Positions 27,303 through 37,623 are shown, numbered from the stretch's first letter. The stretch: DNA of 41,314 bases from Sulfuritalea sp. (GCA_021738385.1 JAIPCF010000017.1:1-41314), one strand, 5' to 3'. Notes: a model not told the origin generated them from the letters alone. Made by a program: numbers and translations.

Positions 27303-28181
27303 TCAAACATCATCCACCTCGATATCTGCAGCCCGCGACCAGAACAGGCGATCGGGTATGAACTGGCCCATGCCAGGTCGAAATCCCGCTTCCAGCGTGT
27401 GCCAGGTATAAGACTGCGCGGCCATCACTGCGTCGCCTATATCAACGCCACCGGCGACATGCGCAGCAATTGCCGAAGCGAGCGTGCAGCCTGAACCGTG
27501 ATAGCTACCCGGCAAGCGGTCCCAGCGATCTGTGCGCACCGTTCCATGGCTGCCATACAAGGTATTGATCACCTGTGGACTCGCTTCATGGGTGCCGGTA
27601 AGCAGCACATACTCGCATCCGGCTTTGATCAGACGATGAGCGCAACCCGCCAGATCCGAACCGGCCCGCCCGTCACCGCCTGCCTCGCCGATCTGCTGTG
27701 CAAGACGCCTTGCTTCCAGGCTATTTGGCGTCAAAACAGTGGTCTGTGGCAACAGCAGGCCGATCATCGCCTCTATCATCTCCTCGTCTGCAAACTGATC
27801 GCCCCGCCCCGAAGCCAGCACCGGATCCAGGATTACCGGCGTATCCGGGTAGTCCGAGATCACTTCGGCAATGGCGGCGATGACCTCGACACTGCCCATC
27901 ATGCCCAACTTGAATGCGGCAACCGGCATATCCTCCAGCAAAGCTCGGGCCTGGTCGGAAACCCACTCGGCGTCTATTGGCAAGACACCCTCAACGCCGG
28001 CTGTATCCTGTACGGTAATAGCGGTAACGACTGCAAGTGGATGGCAACCCAGGCTGGCGAGGGTCAGGATATCGGCCTGCAAGCCAGCGCCACAGGTAGG
28101 GTCGGCGGCGGCAAATGTGAGCACAATCGGCGGCGTTGGCGGCGCGAAGAGCGGCGGTTTGGCGGCAGGGGCAGCGTTCAT
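27303..28181 (-). CDS. thiD: Hydroxymethylpyrimidine/phosphomethylpyrimidine kinase
   Basis: A 292-residue ribokinase-fold enzyme that makes HMP-diphosphate from HMP or HMP-phosphate (the ThiC product) for ThiE. Landmarks are VLTFAAADPTCGAGLQADIL, AVVTAITVQDT, AAFKLGMMGS, VILDPVLASGRGD, TVLTPNSLEARRLA and the ATP/anion-hole motif SYHGSGCTLASAIAAHVA with its catalytic aspartate position altered to Ser-Gly-Cys context as in ThiD. The extra N-terminal 15 residues are Pro/Ala-rich. It is divergent from rubredoxin with 81 bases between the starts, and no TPP riboswitch is evident there. Confidence 0.93.
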   Translation of the reverse strand: MNAAPAAKPPLFAPPTPPIVLTFAAADPTCGAGLQADILTLASLGCHPLAVVTAITVQDTAGVEGVLPIDAEWVSDQARALLEDMPVAAFKLGMMGSVEVIAAIAEVISDYPDTPVILDPVLASGRGDQFADEEMIEAMIGLLLPQTTVLTPNSLEARRLAQQIGEAGGDGRAGSDLAGCAHRLIKAGCEYVLLTGTHEASPQVINTLYGSHGTVRTDRWDRLPGSYHGSGCTLASAIAAHVAGGVDIGDAVMAAQSYTWHTLEAGFRPGMGQFIPDRLFWSRAADIEVDDV

Positions 28182-28262
28182 GAATTTCCTGACCCGGTCC
28201 GGGCATTTCGAGCGGCGAACCGCTTGGGTTAGTATTCCGCAATTCTACCTCACTGCCCCATC

Positions 28263-28451
28263 ATGACTGATCAACCACCTTATTCCAAATGGATGTGCCT
28301 GATCTGCGGCTTCATTTATAACGAAGCCGAGGGCTTGCCGGAAGAAGGTATCCCACCCGGAACCCGATGGCATGAAACCCCCCCAAACTGGACCTGCCCC
28401 GAATGCGGTGCACGCAAGGAAGACTTTGAAATGGTCGAAATTTCAGTATGA
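28263..28451 (+). CDS. Rubredoxin
   Basis: A 62-residue single-iron electron carrier. The two metal knuckles are WMCLICGF (Cys12 and Cys15) and WTCPECGA (Cys45 and Cys48). Between them is the typical GLPEEGIPPGTRWHETPPNW loop. It is cytoplasmic and passes electrons to or from redox enzymes, for example in alkane hydroxylation or oxidative-stress defence. It is divergent from thiD and lies 147 bases ahead of pilG, as in related genomes. Confidence 0.95.
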   Translation: MTDQPPYSKWMCLICGFIYNEAEGLPEEGIPPGTRWHETPPNWTCPECGARKEDFEMVEISV

Positions 28452-28598
28452 TGCGGGTTAACGACGTCCTGCTTCGACAAGAAAGTACGCAAAGGGCGCG
28501 GGGAGGAGGCAATGTGCGGAAGAGGCAAGAAGTCTCTGATGCTGCATTTCGGATATCCTGCGCGCGCCAAAAAAGAGCCCTATTCAGCTTGGAGTAAC

Positions 28599-28991
28599 GT
28601 GAGCGAAATGCCCAGCCTTTCCGGCATCAAGGTGATGGTGATCGATGACTCGAACACCATACGCAAGACCGCTGAAATTTTCTTGTTGCAAGCCGGCGCC
28701 CAAGTGGTCCTGGCCGAAGACGGCTTCGACGCGCTGGCAAAGATTAACGACCACCAGCCCAATGTGGTGTTTTGCGACATCCTGATGCCGCGCCTTGACG
28801 GCTACCAGACTTGCGCCTTGATCAAGAAAAACCCGAAGTTTGCCGCCACGCCGGTAATCATGCTCTCGTCCAAAGACGGCCTCTTTGACCGCGCGCGCGG
28901 ACGTATGGTCGGCTCGGATGAGTACCTGACAAAACCCTTCACCAAGGACAGCCTCCTGCAAACGGTCGCAACACACGCGGCACGTGCATAG
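28599..28991 (+). CDS. pilG: Type IV pilus chemosensory response regulator PilG (CheY-like)
   Basis: About 130 residues. The preferred start is GTG 28599 with GGAG just upstream, and ATG 28608 is the alternative. The longer open frame to 28512 is not family-like. It is a single receiver domain: VMVIDDSNTIRKTAE, phosphorylation site in VVFCDILMPRLDGYQT, ITMLSS-like VIMLSSKDG and the lysine in YLTKPFTKDS. The LMPRLDGYQTCALIKKNP segment is typical of PilG. By family it is phosphorylated by ChpA and promotes pilus extension. It is the first gene of the pilGHIJ-chpA operon, and 28452-28598 should hold the operon promoter, which I cannot pinpoint. Confidence 0.92.
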   Translation: MSEMPSLSGIKVMVIDDSNTIRKTAEIFLLQAGAQVVLAEDGFDALAKINDHQPNVVFCDILMPRLDGYQTCALIKKNPKFAATPVIMLSSKDGLFDRARGRMVGSDEYLTKPFTKDSLLQTVATHAARA

Positions 28992-29024
28992 CTTGATTAA
29001 ATTGTTATTTTTGAGGGAATTTCC

Positions 29025-29390
29025 ATGCCAGTTAAAACAGTTCTGATTGTCGACGACTCTCCCACCGAGCGTGAAATATTGAGCCAACTGCTAACTGGTG
29101 GCGGCTACGAAGTCAGCACAGCGGAGAGTGGCGACGAGGGAATTGCGCGGGCCAAACAGATCATGCCCGACCTTATCCTGATGGATGTCGTGATGCCCGG
29201 CACCAACGGTTTTCAGGCCACTCGAGCCCTGTCCCGGGACGAAGCAACCAAGAATATTCCGGTAATCATGTGTACCTCAAAAAATCAGGAGACCGACAAG
29301 GTCTGGGGCATGCGCCAGGGCGCCCATGACTACGTGACAAAGCCGGTCGATGGCCCTGCGCTACTGGCCATGATCGCCGCGATCGCCTAA
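29025..29390 (+). CDS. pilH: Type IV pilus chemosensory response regulator PilH (CheY-like)
   Basis: A 121-residue single receiver domain: TVLIVDDSPTEREILSQLL, phospho-acceptor Asp in LILMDVVMPGTNGFQATRAL, switch Thr/Ser in VIMCTSKNQETD and lysine in DYVTKPVDG. The sequence WGMRQGAHDYVTKPV is characteristic of PilH. A good ribosome site GAGGGA precedes the ATG. In P. aeruginosa, PilH opposes PilG or acts as a phosphate sink. It is followed by pilI after 9 bases. Confidence 0.93.
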   Translation: MPVKTVLIVDDSPTEREILSQLLTGGGYEVSTAESGDEGIARAKQIMPDLILMDVVMPGTNGFQATRALSRDEATKNIPVIMCTSKNQETDKVWGMRQGAHDYVTKPVDGPALLAMIAAIA

Positions 29391-29399
29391 ACAGCAACC

Positions 29400-29981
29400 A
29401 TGGCCAAACGAATCAGCCTGCGCGAGTTTCAGCAAGGCCTTTCTGAAAGGTTGCTTTCGGCACGGCGCGGCGACAGTGAATTGACCTTGCTCGGAGTCGA
29501 GTCAGGCACGGCCGATCTTCCGGGAGGCAGTCATTGGCTGCTCGATCTCGGCGACTCCGGTGAAGTCGTACCGCTACCGCAATTGACCCCCGCACCATTG
29601 ACCAAACCATGGTTCGCAGGCATCGCCAATATTCGCGGCGTTCTCTATGGTGTTGTCGATTTTTCAGCGTGGCGCGGAGGTTCGCCGACGCCCCGCAATG
29701 CACAGTCCCGCTTGCTGCTTGTAGGCGCGCGGCAGGGTATCGCCAGTGCGCTGCTGGTGAGCCGTGCTCTCGGACTGCGCCCGCAACAACAACTTCATGC
29801 TGCAAGTGGCGCCGATGATGACACGCATGACACACCCCATCCCGACGAATCTCATCCGCTGGAACCAGGCAGCGCGCATTGGCTCGGGGGACGATTTATG
29901 GATGCACAAAATCAGGTATGGACTCAGCTAAGAATTTCTGCCTTGCTGACTGACCCTGATTATCTCGACGTTGCTCTCTGA
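29400..29981 (+). CDS. pilI: CheW-like adaptor PilI
   Basis: A 193-residue CheW-domain protein: the docking beta-barrel contains VVPLPQLTPAPLTKPWFAGI, ANIRGVLYGVVDFSAWRG (the CheW-family NhRG-like loop) and RLLLVGARQGIASALLV. A less conserved His/Asp-rich insert (DDDTHDTPHPDESHP) is unusual. It links the PilJ receptor to the ChpA kinase at the membrane. It lies 9 bases after pilH and 21 bases before pilJ. Confidence 0.9.
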   Translation: MAKRISLREFQQGLSERLLSARRGDSELTLLGVESGTADLPGGSHWLLDLGDSGEVVPLPQLTPAPLTKPWFAGIANIRGVLYGVVDFSAWRGGSPTPRNAQSRLLLVGARQGIASALLVSRALGLRPQQQLHAASGADDDTHDTPHPDESHPLEPGSAHWLGGRFMDAQNQVWTQLRISALLTDPDYLDVAL

Positions 29982-30002
29982 CCACTCAAGAAAGAATCCG
30001 CC

Positions 30003-31997
30003 ATGGCAACCGCTTCCGCTTCAAAGACTCCCGCAGCACCCACCGCAAGAGCGCAAAAGCGAAACAAAGGCCTGCCTTTGATTGGGCATCTTCCATTCAA
30101 TATGCAGTTCCGCATACTCGGCGCGATACTTGCCATCAGTGTGCTGGTCGCTGTCGACGTTGTGTTTCTGCAAAGCCAAGCCGCAAACCGTGAAGCGGCC
30201 TACGTCTCGGCCGTATCGCGTGCTTCGGCATTGACTCAGCGCATTCCGCGCGCCATGCAAAATGCCTTGCAAGGTGACAAGTCCGCTTTCAAGGATCTGC
30301 GCGGAGCCAATGAACGCTTTGGGCAGATTCTTGATGTCCTGGCTGATGGTGGCGACGATGAAAGCACACCAATCCCACCGACCAATGCCGAGGTAAGACC
30401 CACCCTTGATGCATTGCGCTCGGCCTGGGAAGCTCAACGCGCTCCGATCAATAGAATTCTCGCGCAGGAATCCAGTTTTGTCGCGACCGGGCAATTGGCG
30501 CAACAGTCCCTTCAATACGGCCTTGTGATGGCGGAAAACGCCGAATCAACGAATACCGATCTGTCGATGTTAACCGGACGCGTACTGCGTGCGGTCACCC
30601 AGCTGGCATGGTCTCCCGGTGTTGACGAGCGGCTGGTTGGGCAATTGAACGCGGACCTGGCCGCTGCAATAGCGAAAGCTCCTGGCGGCTCGCAATTGGC
30701 GCTTTCGCTGCAAGCTCTGCAGCCGGCTGCCAAGGCGGCCACAACCGACATCAAATCCCTGTCGCGCACGCGCGGCAGCCAGAACAAATTCCTTGCCGAC
30801 TGGCGCAAGCTTGATCAGTTGACTGACGAACTCAAACGGGCCTATGTGGAAGATGCCGCTGGTACCCGGGCCTTGACTCCCCTCACTGCCATCAGTGGTT
30901 CACTGGCCCTGCTGATGGTCGTTCTTCTGATCAAGGCGTTCGGCGATGAAGCGACGCGGCGCTCTGAAGATGCCGAGCGTCAACGCCGAATCGCCGAGGC
31001 GGAAAAAGAAGCCAGCCAGAGCGCCATTTTGCTGCTGATGAACGAGATGGGCGATCTGGCCGACGGTGACTTGACAATTCGTGCTACGGTTTCCGAGGAC
31101 ATCACCGGAGCCATTGCCGACTCGGTCAACTACACGGTTGAGGAACTGGCAGTACTGGTGCGACGAATCAACGATGCTGCCGAACGCGTGACTCGCGCCT
31201 CCAGCGCCGCACAGACCACGTCAAACGAACTGATCTCGGCGACCAAGATTCAGTCAGCCGAAATTCAGGGCGCCAACGCCTCGGTTCTCGAAATGGCGAA
31301 CTCGATGAAAACCGTATCGTCCTCGGCGCTGGAATCCGCCCGTGTCGCACGCGCATCACTCGAAGCAGCGCAGAAAGGCTCGGTGGCGGTGTCCAACTCG
31401 ATCTCGGGCATGAACGAAATTCGTAGCCAGATCCAGGAAACCTCGAAACGTATCAAACGACTCGGCGAATCGTCACAGGAGATCGGTGAAATCGTTGAAC
31501 TGATTTCTGACATTACGGAACAAACCAACGTTCTGGCGCTTAATGCCGCCATTCAGGCGGCTTCGGCCGGTGAGGCAGGACGCGGATTCTCGGTGGTTGC
31601 GGAAGAAGTTCAGCGACTGGCCGAACGTTCCGGCGAGGCAACCAAACAGATTGCCGCCATTGTCAAAACAATTCAGACAGACACCAACGATGCGGTAGCC
31701 GCCATGGAACACTCAACCCAGGGCGTGGTCGAGGGTGCCAAGTTGTCGGATGCCGCAGGGCAGGCACTCAACGAAATTTCCAGCGTGTCGCAGGATCTTG
31801 CAAACCTGATTCAGGCCATTTCCAGCGATACCCAGGCTCAGGCCGACATCGCCACGCACGTGGCCGACTCGATGAAGGAAATTCTTCGGATCACCGGCCA
31901 GACAACCACCAGCACGCAAGAAACCGCAGTGTCGATTGGCGAACTGGCCGAACTGGCAGTTGAACTGAAGGGCTCGGTTTCGGGCTTCAAGGTTTGA
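30003..31997 (+). CDS. pilJ: Type IV pilus chemoreceptor PilJ
   Basis: A 664-residue methyl-accepting protein. A 30-residue basic cytoplasmic head precedes TM1 (about 37-57). A periplasmic sensor of about 235 residues (PilJ-type, Gln/Ala/Leu-rich helices) follows, then TM2 (about 290-312), a HAMP-like region ([19 protein letters not shown]) and the signalling domain. The hairpin tip reads [20 protein letters not shown] followed by [15 protein letters not shown]. PilJ proteins carry the IQAASAGE variant, which differs from the IEAARAGE of flagellar receptors and fits here. It feeds surface or pilin signals to ChpA through PilI. Confidence 0.95.
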   Translation: MATASASKTPAAPTARAQKRNKGLPLIGHLPFNMQFRILGAILAISVLVAVDVVFLQSQAANREAAYVSAVSRASALTQRIPRAMQNALQGDKSAFKDLRGANERFGQILDVLADGGDDESTPIPPTNAEVRPTLDALRSAWEAQRAPINRILAQESSFVATGQLAQQSLQYGLVMAENAESTNTDLSMLTGRVLRAVTQLAWSPGVDERLVGQLNADLAAAIAKAPGGSQLALSLQALQPAAKAATTDIKSLSRTRGSQNKFLADWRKLDQLTDELKRAYVEDAAGTRALTPLTAISGSLALLMVVLLIKAFGDEATRRSEDAERQRRIAEAEKEASQSAILLLMNEMGDLADGDLTIRATVSEDITGAIADSVNYTVEELAVLVRRINDAAERVTRASSAAQTTSNELISATKIQSAEIQGANASVLEMANSMKTVSSSALESARVARASLEAAQKGSVAVSNSISGMNEIRSQIQETSKRIKRLGESSQEIGEIVELISDITEQTNVLALNAAIQAASAGEAGRGFSVVAEEVQRLAERSGEATKQIAAIVKTIQTDTNDAVAAMEHSTQGVVEGAKLSDAAGQALNEISSVSQDLANLIQAISSDTQAQADIATHVADSMKEILRITGQTTTSTQETAVSIGELAELAVELKGSVSGFKV

Positions 31998-32037
31998 TGG
32001 GACGACCTGTGAATCAATCCCGGCCTAATTGCCTTAT

Positions 32038-35000
32038 ATGAGCATGGATCTCGATATCGGTCCGCTGTCCTGGGTCAAGGGAGAAATTGATCTTGCGCTC
32101 GAAAGCGCGGGACAAAGTCTAGCCGCCGATCCAGCTGGCGACGGTCTGGAGAAAGCCATCGCCAGCCTGCATCAGGCTCATGGCGCACTGGCTATTGTCG
32201 GGCTTGATGGCATCACCGAATTTGCCGATGCAGCCGAAAAACTGCTGGCAGCTATGCGTGACGGTGCGGCAGCAGACCGTGAAGCCGCCTCCAGCGCAGC
32301 GCAATCCGGGTTTGCCGCCCTGCGTGGTTATCTCGATGACCTGATAGCCGGCCATCCCGACCAGCCGATCAAGCTTTTTGAGCCCTATCGAGCGATGGTG
32401 GTCGCACGTGGACAAACGGCGCCGGGCCCCTCCGAGCTGTTTTTCCCGGATTTGACCCAGCGCCCGCCCAAGCGCGAGAAAGACGTGCCGCAACTTGCGC
32501 CGGAAGCCTTGGCGGCACGCCTCAAGGCCGCCCGCATGGGCTTCGAGCGCGGGCTATTGAAGTGGATCAAGAACGACCCCAAAGGTATCGTCGAGATGAA
32601 AGTCTCAATCTCGATGATCGAATCCACCCGCACCACGCCTTCGGCGCGCGCTTATTGGTGGATTGCGCTCGGCGTGCTCGATTCGCTTGCCGCCAACGGG
32701 CTGCCCGATGCCAACGAGGCAAAACGATTTGCCATGCGTTTGGGGGGGCAAATCAAGAAGCTCATCGAAGGTCAGAAGGAAGTCGGTGAGCAGTTTCTGC
32801 GTGAGGCCTTGTATCTGGCGGCCTGCGCCACGGCTGGTGGCGATGCGCTGGCGGTCGTTCGCGCTGCCTATCGCCTGGATGGCATGATTCCCACCGAAAC
32901 TCCTTCGGAAACGGAAAGGTTGCTACCCCACCTGCGCCGTCTGCGGGAACTGTTGGCTGGTGCCAAGGACGACTGGAATCGACTTTGTGCCGGTACCGTT
33001 GCGGCGCTACCGCCCTTCCATGAGCGCGTGGCAAAGATTGCCGACGAAGGCAAAGCCACTGGTCAGGCTGACTACACCGAGTTAACCGCGGCGATTCTCG
33101 AACATACCGACCGGCTAAGGCGGGATCCGACACAGCACAATGATGTTCTGGCTCTGGAGATGGCCACCGCACTCCTGCTCGCCGAGTCGGCCTTGGAAAA
33201 TTTCCAGTCATTGGATGCTGATTTCGCCCGCTCAGCCGATGCCGTCGTGAGTCGTCTGGCCGCGCTTGGCAGAGGCGAAGAACTGGGGATGCTGGATCTG
33301 CCTCAAATCGACGCCATGTCGCGTCGCGCCCAGGAAAGACTGCTGCTTGAGTCGGTAGCTCGAGAGATTCATTCCAACCTCGGCACCATCGAACAGACGC
33401 TGGATGCATTTTTCCGCGACAGCTCGCGTCAGTCGACCTTGTCCGCGCTCAAGCAACCGATTCGCCAGATCCAGGGCGCGCTTATGGTGCTTGGTCAGAG
33501 TCGCGCCAACACCGTCCTTGACGAATGCGCACACGCGATAGAACGTTTCGCGGAACCCGGTTTCGCAGCCCAGCCAGGCGACTTCGAAGAAGTGGCAAGA
33601 AAACTATCCGCCCTGGGCTTTTTTGCCGCGCAATTGCAAGGCGGCAGCGCCGACATTGATGCGATTCTCGAACCGCCCGCCGCGCCGAAGCCGGCTGCCG
33701 AAGAAACCACAAAGGTTGAAGCGAGCGAAGCAGCGGCAGTACCCGTGTCCGAGCAAGTCACAAGCACTGATGCCGATGCCCAGGCAAGAACGGCCGAGGA
33801 AGCGGCAGTTGAGAGTGCGCCGGTGGAACTGGCTGAGGATTCGCTTCCCGACTTTGAGGTTGAGGGCGTCGAGATTCCGCAGGAACCCGAAGTTGCTCCA
33901 CCCCCCAAGCGCATCGAAGCACCCGCCCCGTCGGCCGAAACCTCGCGCCTTGTCGATGCCAGCAAGGAAGACCTGGACGCAGAACTTTTATCGATTTTTC
34001 TCGAGGAAGCCAACGAAGTCCTCGCGACCATCAACGAACACCTTCCCCTGGTTCACGCTACACCCAGTGACCAGGCATCGCTCGTCACGCTGCGCCGCAG
34101 TTTCCACACGCTTAAGGGCAGTGGCCGCATGGTAGGCCTCACCCACCTTGGCGAATCCGCCTGGGCGGTGGAGCAGGTGATGAATGGCTGGTTACACGAA
34201 GAGCGCGCCGCCACACCCGCCTTGCTGGAAGTGCTCGATCTGGCAGCCGGCGTCTTCATGGACTGGGTAAAGCAACTTGAGGCGGGCGGTAGCAGCCAAT
34301 TTGACGACGCGAAACTGGTGCGACTTTGCCGCCAGTTGGGCGGTGCCGAAGATGCAGAGGCCGACGTCGCCGTGGTGCCAGCGCCGACATTGGAAACGCC
34401 GGGACTCGAGGAAGTGGCGCTCGAAACACCTGCGTCCGGGGAAGATATCCTCGAAGCGCCAACTCTCGATACGCCGCCCCTCGAAGCTCGGCCAATCGAA
34501 ACGCCCGCGTCAGAAGTACAGCCACCCGAGGTACCGACCGAAATTCCGATACCGGAAGAACCGAAACTCGAGGAGCCGGTGCCTGAGGAACCCACGCTTG
34601 AAAGAGATGTGGAAGCTTCCGAAAAGGTTGTTGCCAGCTTGCCGCCTTCGGCCGACGTTGTTTCCTTTCCTGCTCCACCATCGGTCCGCGTCGGTGACGT
34701 TGAGGTTGCACCCTCAATTTACAATCTGTACCTGGAAGAGACTCGCGACCATATCGCTACGCTGCAGGCCAATCTTGGACTCGAGGAAGTTCCGGGCAAT
34801 GACGTAATCCGCGCCGCTCATACGACGGCCAGTATTTCTGCTGCAGCCGGTTTTGCACCGATTTCCGGCCTTGCCCGAGCTCTGGAGGATGTACTGGTAC
34901 GTTTCTCCTTGCTGGACGCCTGCCCAAGCGATGATCAACGCTTTGTATTTGCGCGGTGCGCTGGTGCTCTTGAGGGAATGCTCGGCGCCATAGCTGAACG

Positions 35001-37545
35001 GCGTATGCCCCAGGACGAGGCCACGCTTTCTGCCGAACTCAACGCCATGAAGCCGGCTGAGCCGATTGAAATCGTTCCTGAGCAAACTACAGACGAACCT
35101 GAGGCGCTGGCGGAAGTCGAGACCGCTCCCGAAACAACTACCGAAATAGCTCCTGAAGCAACTGCCGAAGCCACTCCTGAAGCCGATGTCGATGCTACGG
35201 ACAGCTCCGATGTGCCTGAAATCAACATCAATGTAACGGACCGCCGCGCGACCCGCATTGAAGACGAGATCGATCAGCAAATATTGCCGCTGTTCCTCGA
35301 AGAAAGTGTCGAACTGATGCGCGAAGTTGGCGCCGCGCTGCGAGAGTGGCGTGCGGCTCCGACCGACACGGATATTCCCCGTTCGCTTCAGCGCGCTCTG
35401 CATACGCTCAAGGGCAGCGCTCGAATGGCCGGCGCCATGGGCTGCGGTGAGCTGCTGCACTCGATGGAAGACCGTATCGATCAGGCTACGGCGATGAACA
35501 TGGTGCAGCCGAAAACCATTGACGGTCTCGAGGTTTCGTACGACCGCGCGGCAATGCTCATCGAAAATTTGCGCAGTTCGCCCACGCATCAGGCAGTTGT
35601 CGAGCCCACACCCGTTGCAACGCCTCTCGTAACAGTAGAGTCTGGAGCCGCTACCGAAGCCGACGCTGGACACGAGCAACAGACACAAGCAGCTGCAAGC
35701 GCCGCGGCAGCGATCGCCTTGGCACAGAAAGCTCATCTGCGCGTCCGTGCCGATCTGGTTGACCAGTTGGTGAATGAGGCAGGTGAAGTTGCCATCGCCC
35801 GAGGACGCATCGAGGGCGAACTGCTGACTTTGAAAACATCACTGCTCGATCTGACGGAAAACGTGATTCGACTTAGAAAGCAGTTGCGCGAGGTCGAAAT
35901 TCAGGCCGAGTCGCAGATGCAATCGCAACAGGCGCTGGCAAGCGAGCGTGCGCAGGAGTTCGACCCGCTCGAATTTGACCGCTTTACCCGCTTTCAGGAA
36001 GTATCGCGGATGATGGCGGAAAGCGTAAACGACGTCGCCACCGTACAGCAAACGCTGATGCGCAGCCTCGATCTGGCCAACGCTGCGGTGGCCGCGCAAG
36101 CGCGTCTGAACCGCGAACTGTCGCAGCGTCTGATGGGCGTGCGCATGGTGCCTTTCGAGAGCCTCGCTGAGCGACTGCATCGTGTCGTGCGTCAAGCCGC
36201 CAAGGACTCCGGCAAACGCTGCAACCTCGACATACGTCACGGCCAAACCGAGCTCGACCGCTCGGTGCTGGACAAGATGGCCGGCCCACTCGAACACATG
36301 CTGCGCAATAGCGTTGCCCACGGACTTGAAAATACCGAGGCGCGCATCGCAGCAGGCAAACAGGCAATCGGCCAGATCACGGTATCGCTGGCGCAGGAGG
36401 GCAACGAAATCGTGATCATCATCAACGATGATGGAGCCGGCCTCGACTTCGACCGTATTCGCCAGCGCGGCATTGAGCGCGGGCTGATCAATGCAGATGA
36501 ACAAACCGACGAAACGACGCTTTCCCGACTTATTCTGCAACCCGGATTCTCGACTGCGGAAGTGGTCACGGCCCTAGCCGGACGCGGCGTCGGCATGGAT
36601 GTAGTGGAAAGCGAAGCCGCGAGCCTGGGCGGACGGGTAGAAATTAAGTCTGTCACCGGCAGCGGAACAACATTCCGAATTTATTTGCCGCTAACGCTTT
36701 CGGTCACACAAGCGGTGCTGGTCACTTTTGGAAATCGAAGATATGCAATTCCTTCCTCGATGATCGAGCAAGCCACGGAACAAAAACCCGAGGCCGTAGC
36801 AAGCTTGCGCAGTGCTGGCAGAATTGATTGGCTGGGTCATGTCTATCCATACCGCTATCTTGGCGTGTTGCTGGGTGACGGTGAGGCATCTCCTCCACCC
36901 GCGAGGCGACACTGGATCCTGCTGGTCAAGGGCGGGACCGAACGAGTCGCGCTGGAAGTCGATAGCCTTAGCCGCAATCAGGAAATTGTGATCAAAGCCG
37001 TGGGGCCACAATTGGCGCGCGTGCGAGGACTATCGGGCGCGACGGTTCTTGGCGATGGAGAAGTAGCGCTGATTATCAATCCTGTTGCGCTGGCATCCCG
37101 TGCGACGGATCGCGCCATGGCGCAGGCTACAGAAGTGATAGCACCAGTTGCCGAGGTCAAAGCAGCCGTCACCACCGCCGCCACGGTAATGGTGGTCGAC
37201 GATTCACTCACGGTAAGAAAGATCGGTGGGCGTCTGCTGGCACGCCACGGTTACCACGTACTCACCGCCAAGGATGGCGTGGATGCGCTGGAACAGCTCA
37301 GCGACGTGATCCCGGACGTCATGCTGCTGGACATTGAAATGCCGCGCATGGATGGATTCGATCTGGCGCGGAACATCCGCGGTGACGAACGTTTGAAACA
37401 TATTCCGATCATCATGATCACTTCGCGCACTGCTGACAAACACCGCCAGCATGCAGAGGAAATAGGCGTAGACCACTATTTGGGCAAACCCTACGACGAA
37501 GATGAGTTACTGGGCTGTATCCGCGAATGCATCGAGAACAAATAG
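32038..37545 (+). CDS. chpA: Hybrid chemosensory histidine kinase ChpA/PilL of the Pil-Chp system
   Basis: A 1835-residue protein (ATG 32038; ATG 32044 also possible; no clear ribosome site). There are five Hpt-like modules. Module 1 has His45 in LHQAHGALAIVG. Module 2 has Arg476 where the His should be (IRQIQGALMVLG). Module 3 is canonical, His690 in RSFHTLKGSGRMVG. Module 4 has His928 in a non-canonical AAHTTAS context. Module 5 is canonical, His1122 in LHTLKGSARMAG. Acidic Pro/Glu-rich linkers separate them (about 555-645, 782-860, 1020-1070). The CheA core follows: dimerisation region, ATPase with N box RNSVAHG (Asn1424 and His1428), DDGAGLD and GRGVGMDVV (1515-1523), then a CheW-like domain and a C-terminal receiver (Asp1721, Asp1722, phospho-Asp1765, Lys1817). 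It phosphorylates PilG and PilH to control twitching motility, by family. P. aeruginosa ChpA is also multi-Hpt but longer. Confidence 0.95.
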   Translation: MSMDLDIGPLSWVKGEIDLALESAGQSLAADPAGDGLEKAIASLHQAHGALAIVGLDGITEFADAAEKLLAAMRDGAAADREAASSAAQSGFAALRGYLDDLIAGHPDQPIKLFEPYRAMVVARGQTAPGPSELFFPDLTQRPPKREKDVPQLAPEALAARLKAARMGFERGLLKWIKNDPKGIVEMKVSISMIESTRTTPSARAYWWIALGVLDSLAANGLPDANEAKRFAMRLGGQIKKLIEGQKEVGEQFLREALYLAACATAGGDALAVVRAAYRLDGMIPTETPSETERLLPHLRRLRELLAGAKDDWNRLCAGTVAALPPFHERVAKIADEGKATGQADYTELTAAILEHTDRLRRDPTQHNDVLALEMATALLLAESALENFQSLDADFARSADAVVSRLAALGRGEELGMLDLPQIDAMSRRAQERLLLESVAREIHSNLGTIEQTLDAFFRDSSRQSTLSALKQPIRQIQGALMVLGQSRANTVLDECAHAIERFAEPGFAAQPGDFEEVARKLSALGFFAAQLQGGSADIDAILEPPAAPKPAAEETTKVEASEAAAVPVSEQVTSTDADAQARTAEEAAVESAPVELAEDSLPDFEVEGVEIPQEPEVAPPPKRIEAPAPSAETSRLVDASKEDLDAELLSIFLEEANEVLATINEHLPLVHATPSDQASLVTLRRSFHTLKGSGRMVGLTHLGESAWAVEQVMNGWLHEERAATPALLEVLDLAAGVFMDWVKQLEAGGSSQFDDAKLVRLCRQLGGAEDAEADVAVVPAPTLETPGLEEVALETPASGEDILEAPTLDTPPLEARPIETPASEVQPPEVPTEIPIPEEPKLEEPVPEEPTLERDVEASEKVVASLPPSADVVSFPAPPSVRVGDVEVAPSIYNLYLEETRDHIATLQANLGLEEVPGNDVIRAAHTTASISAAAGFAPISGLARALEDVLVRFSLLDACPSDDQRFVFARCAGALEGMLGAIAERRMPQDEATLSAELNAMKPAEPIEIVPEQTTDEPEALAEVETAPETTTEIAPEATAEATPEADVDATDSSDVPEININVTDRRATRIEDEIDQQILPLFLEESVELMREVGAALREWRAAPTDTDIPRSLQRALHTLKGSARMAGAMGCGELLHSMEDRIDQATAMNMVQPKTIDGLEVSYDRAAMLIENLRSSPTHQAVVEPTPVATPLVTVESGAATEADAGHEQQTQAAASAAAAIALAQKAHLRVRADLVDQLVNEAGEVAIARGRIEGELLTLKTSLLDLTENVIRLRKQLREVEIQAESQMQSQQALASERAQEFDPLEFDRFTRFQEVSRMMAESVNDVATVQQTLMRSLDLANAAVAAQARLNRELSQRLMGVRMVPFESLAERLHRVVRQAAKDSGKRCNLDIRHGQTELDRSVLDKMAGPLEHMLRNSVAHGLENTEARIAAGKQAIGQITVSLAQEGNEIVIIINDDGAGLDFDRIRQRGIERGLINADEQTDETTLSRLILQPGFSTAEVVTALAGRGVGMDVVESEAASLGGRVEIKSVTGSGTTFRIYLPLTLSVTQAVLVTFGNRRYAIPSSMIEQATEQKPEAVASLRSAGRIDWLGHVYPYRYLGVLLGDGEASPPPARRHWILLVKGGTERVALEVDSLSRNQEIVIKAVGPQLARVRGLSGATVLGDGEVALIINPVALASRATDRAMAQATEVIAPVAEVKAAVTTAATVMVVDDSLTVRKIGGRLLARHGYHVLTAKDGVDALEQLSDVIPDVMLLDIEMPRMDGFDLARNIRGDERLKHIPIIMITSRTADKHRQHAEEIGVDHYLGKPYDEDELLGCIRECIENK

Positions 37546-37623
37546 CGACGCAATCACAAGCCTGATCAACTCTGGCTCGTCCGGGTTACAGTTTCATCGA
37601 CAGCCAGACGGAAGGATCCACTC

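Noticed and set aside
28452-28598. Possible sigma-54 promoter ahead of pilG
   Set aside because: GG-N10-GC spacing can be found near 28530, but the flanking bases do not fit TGGCAC/TTGCA well enough.
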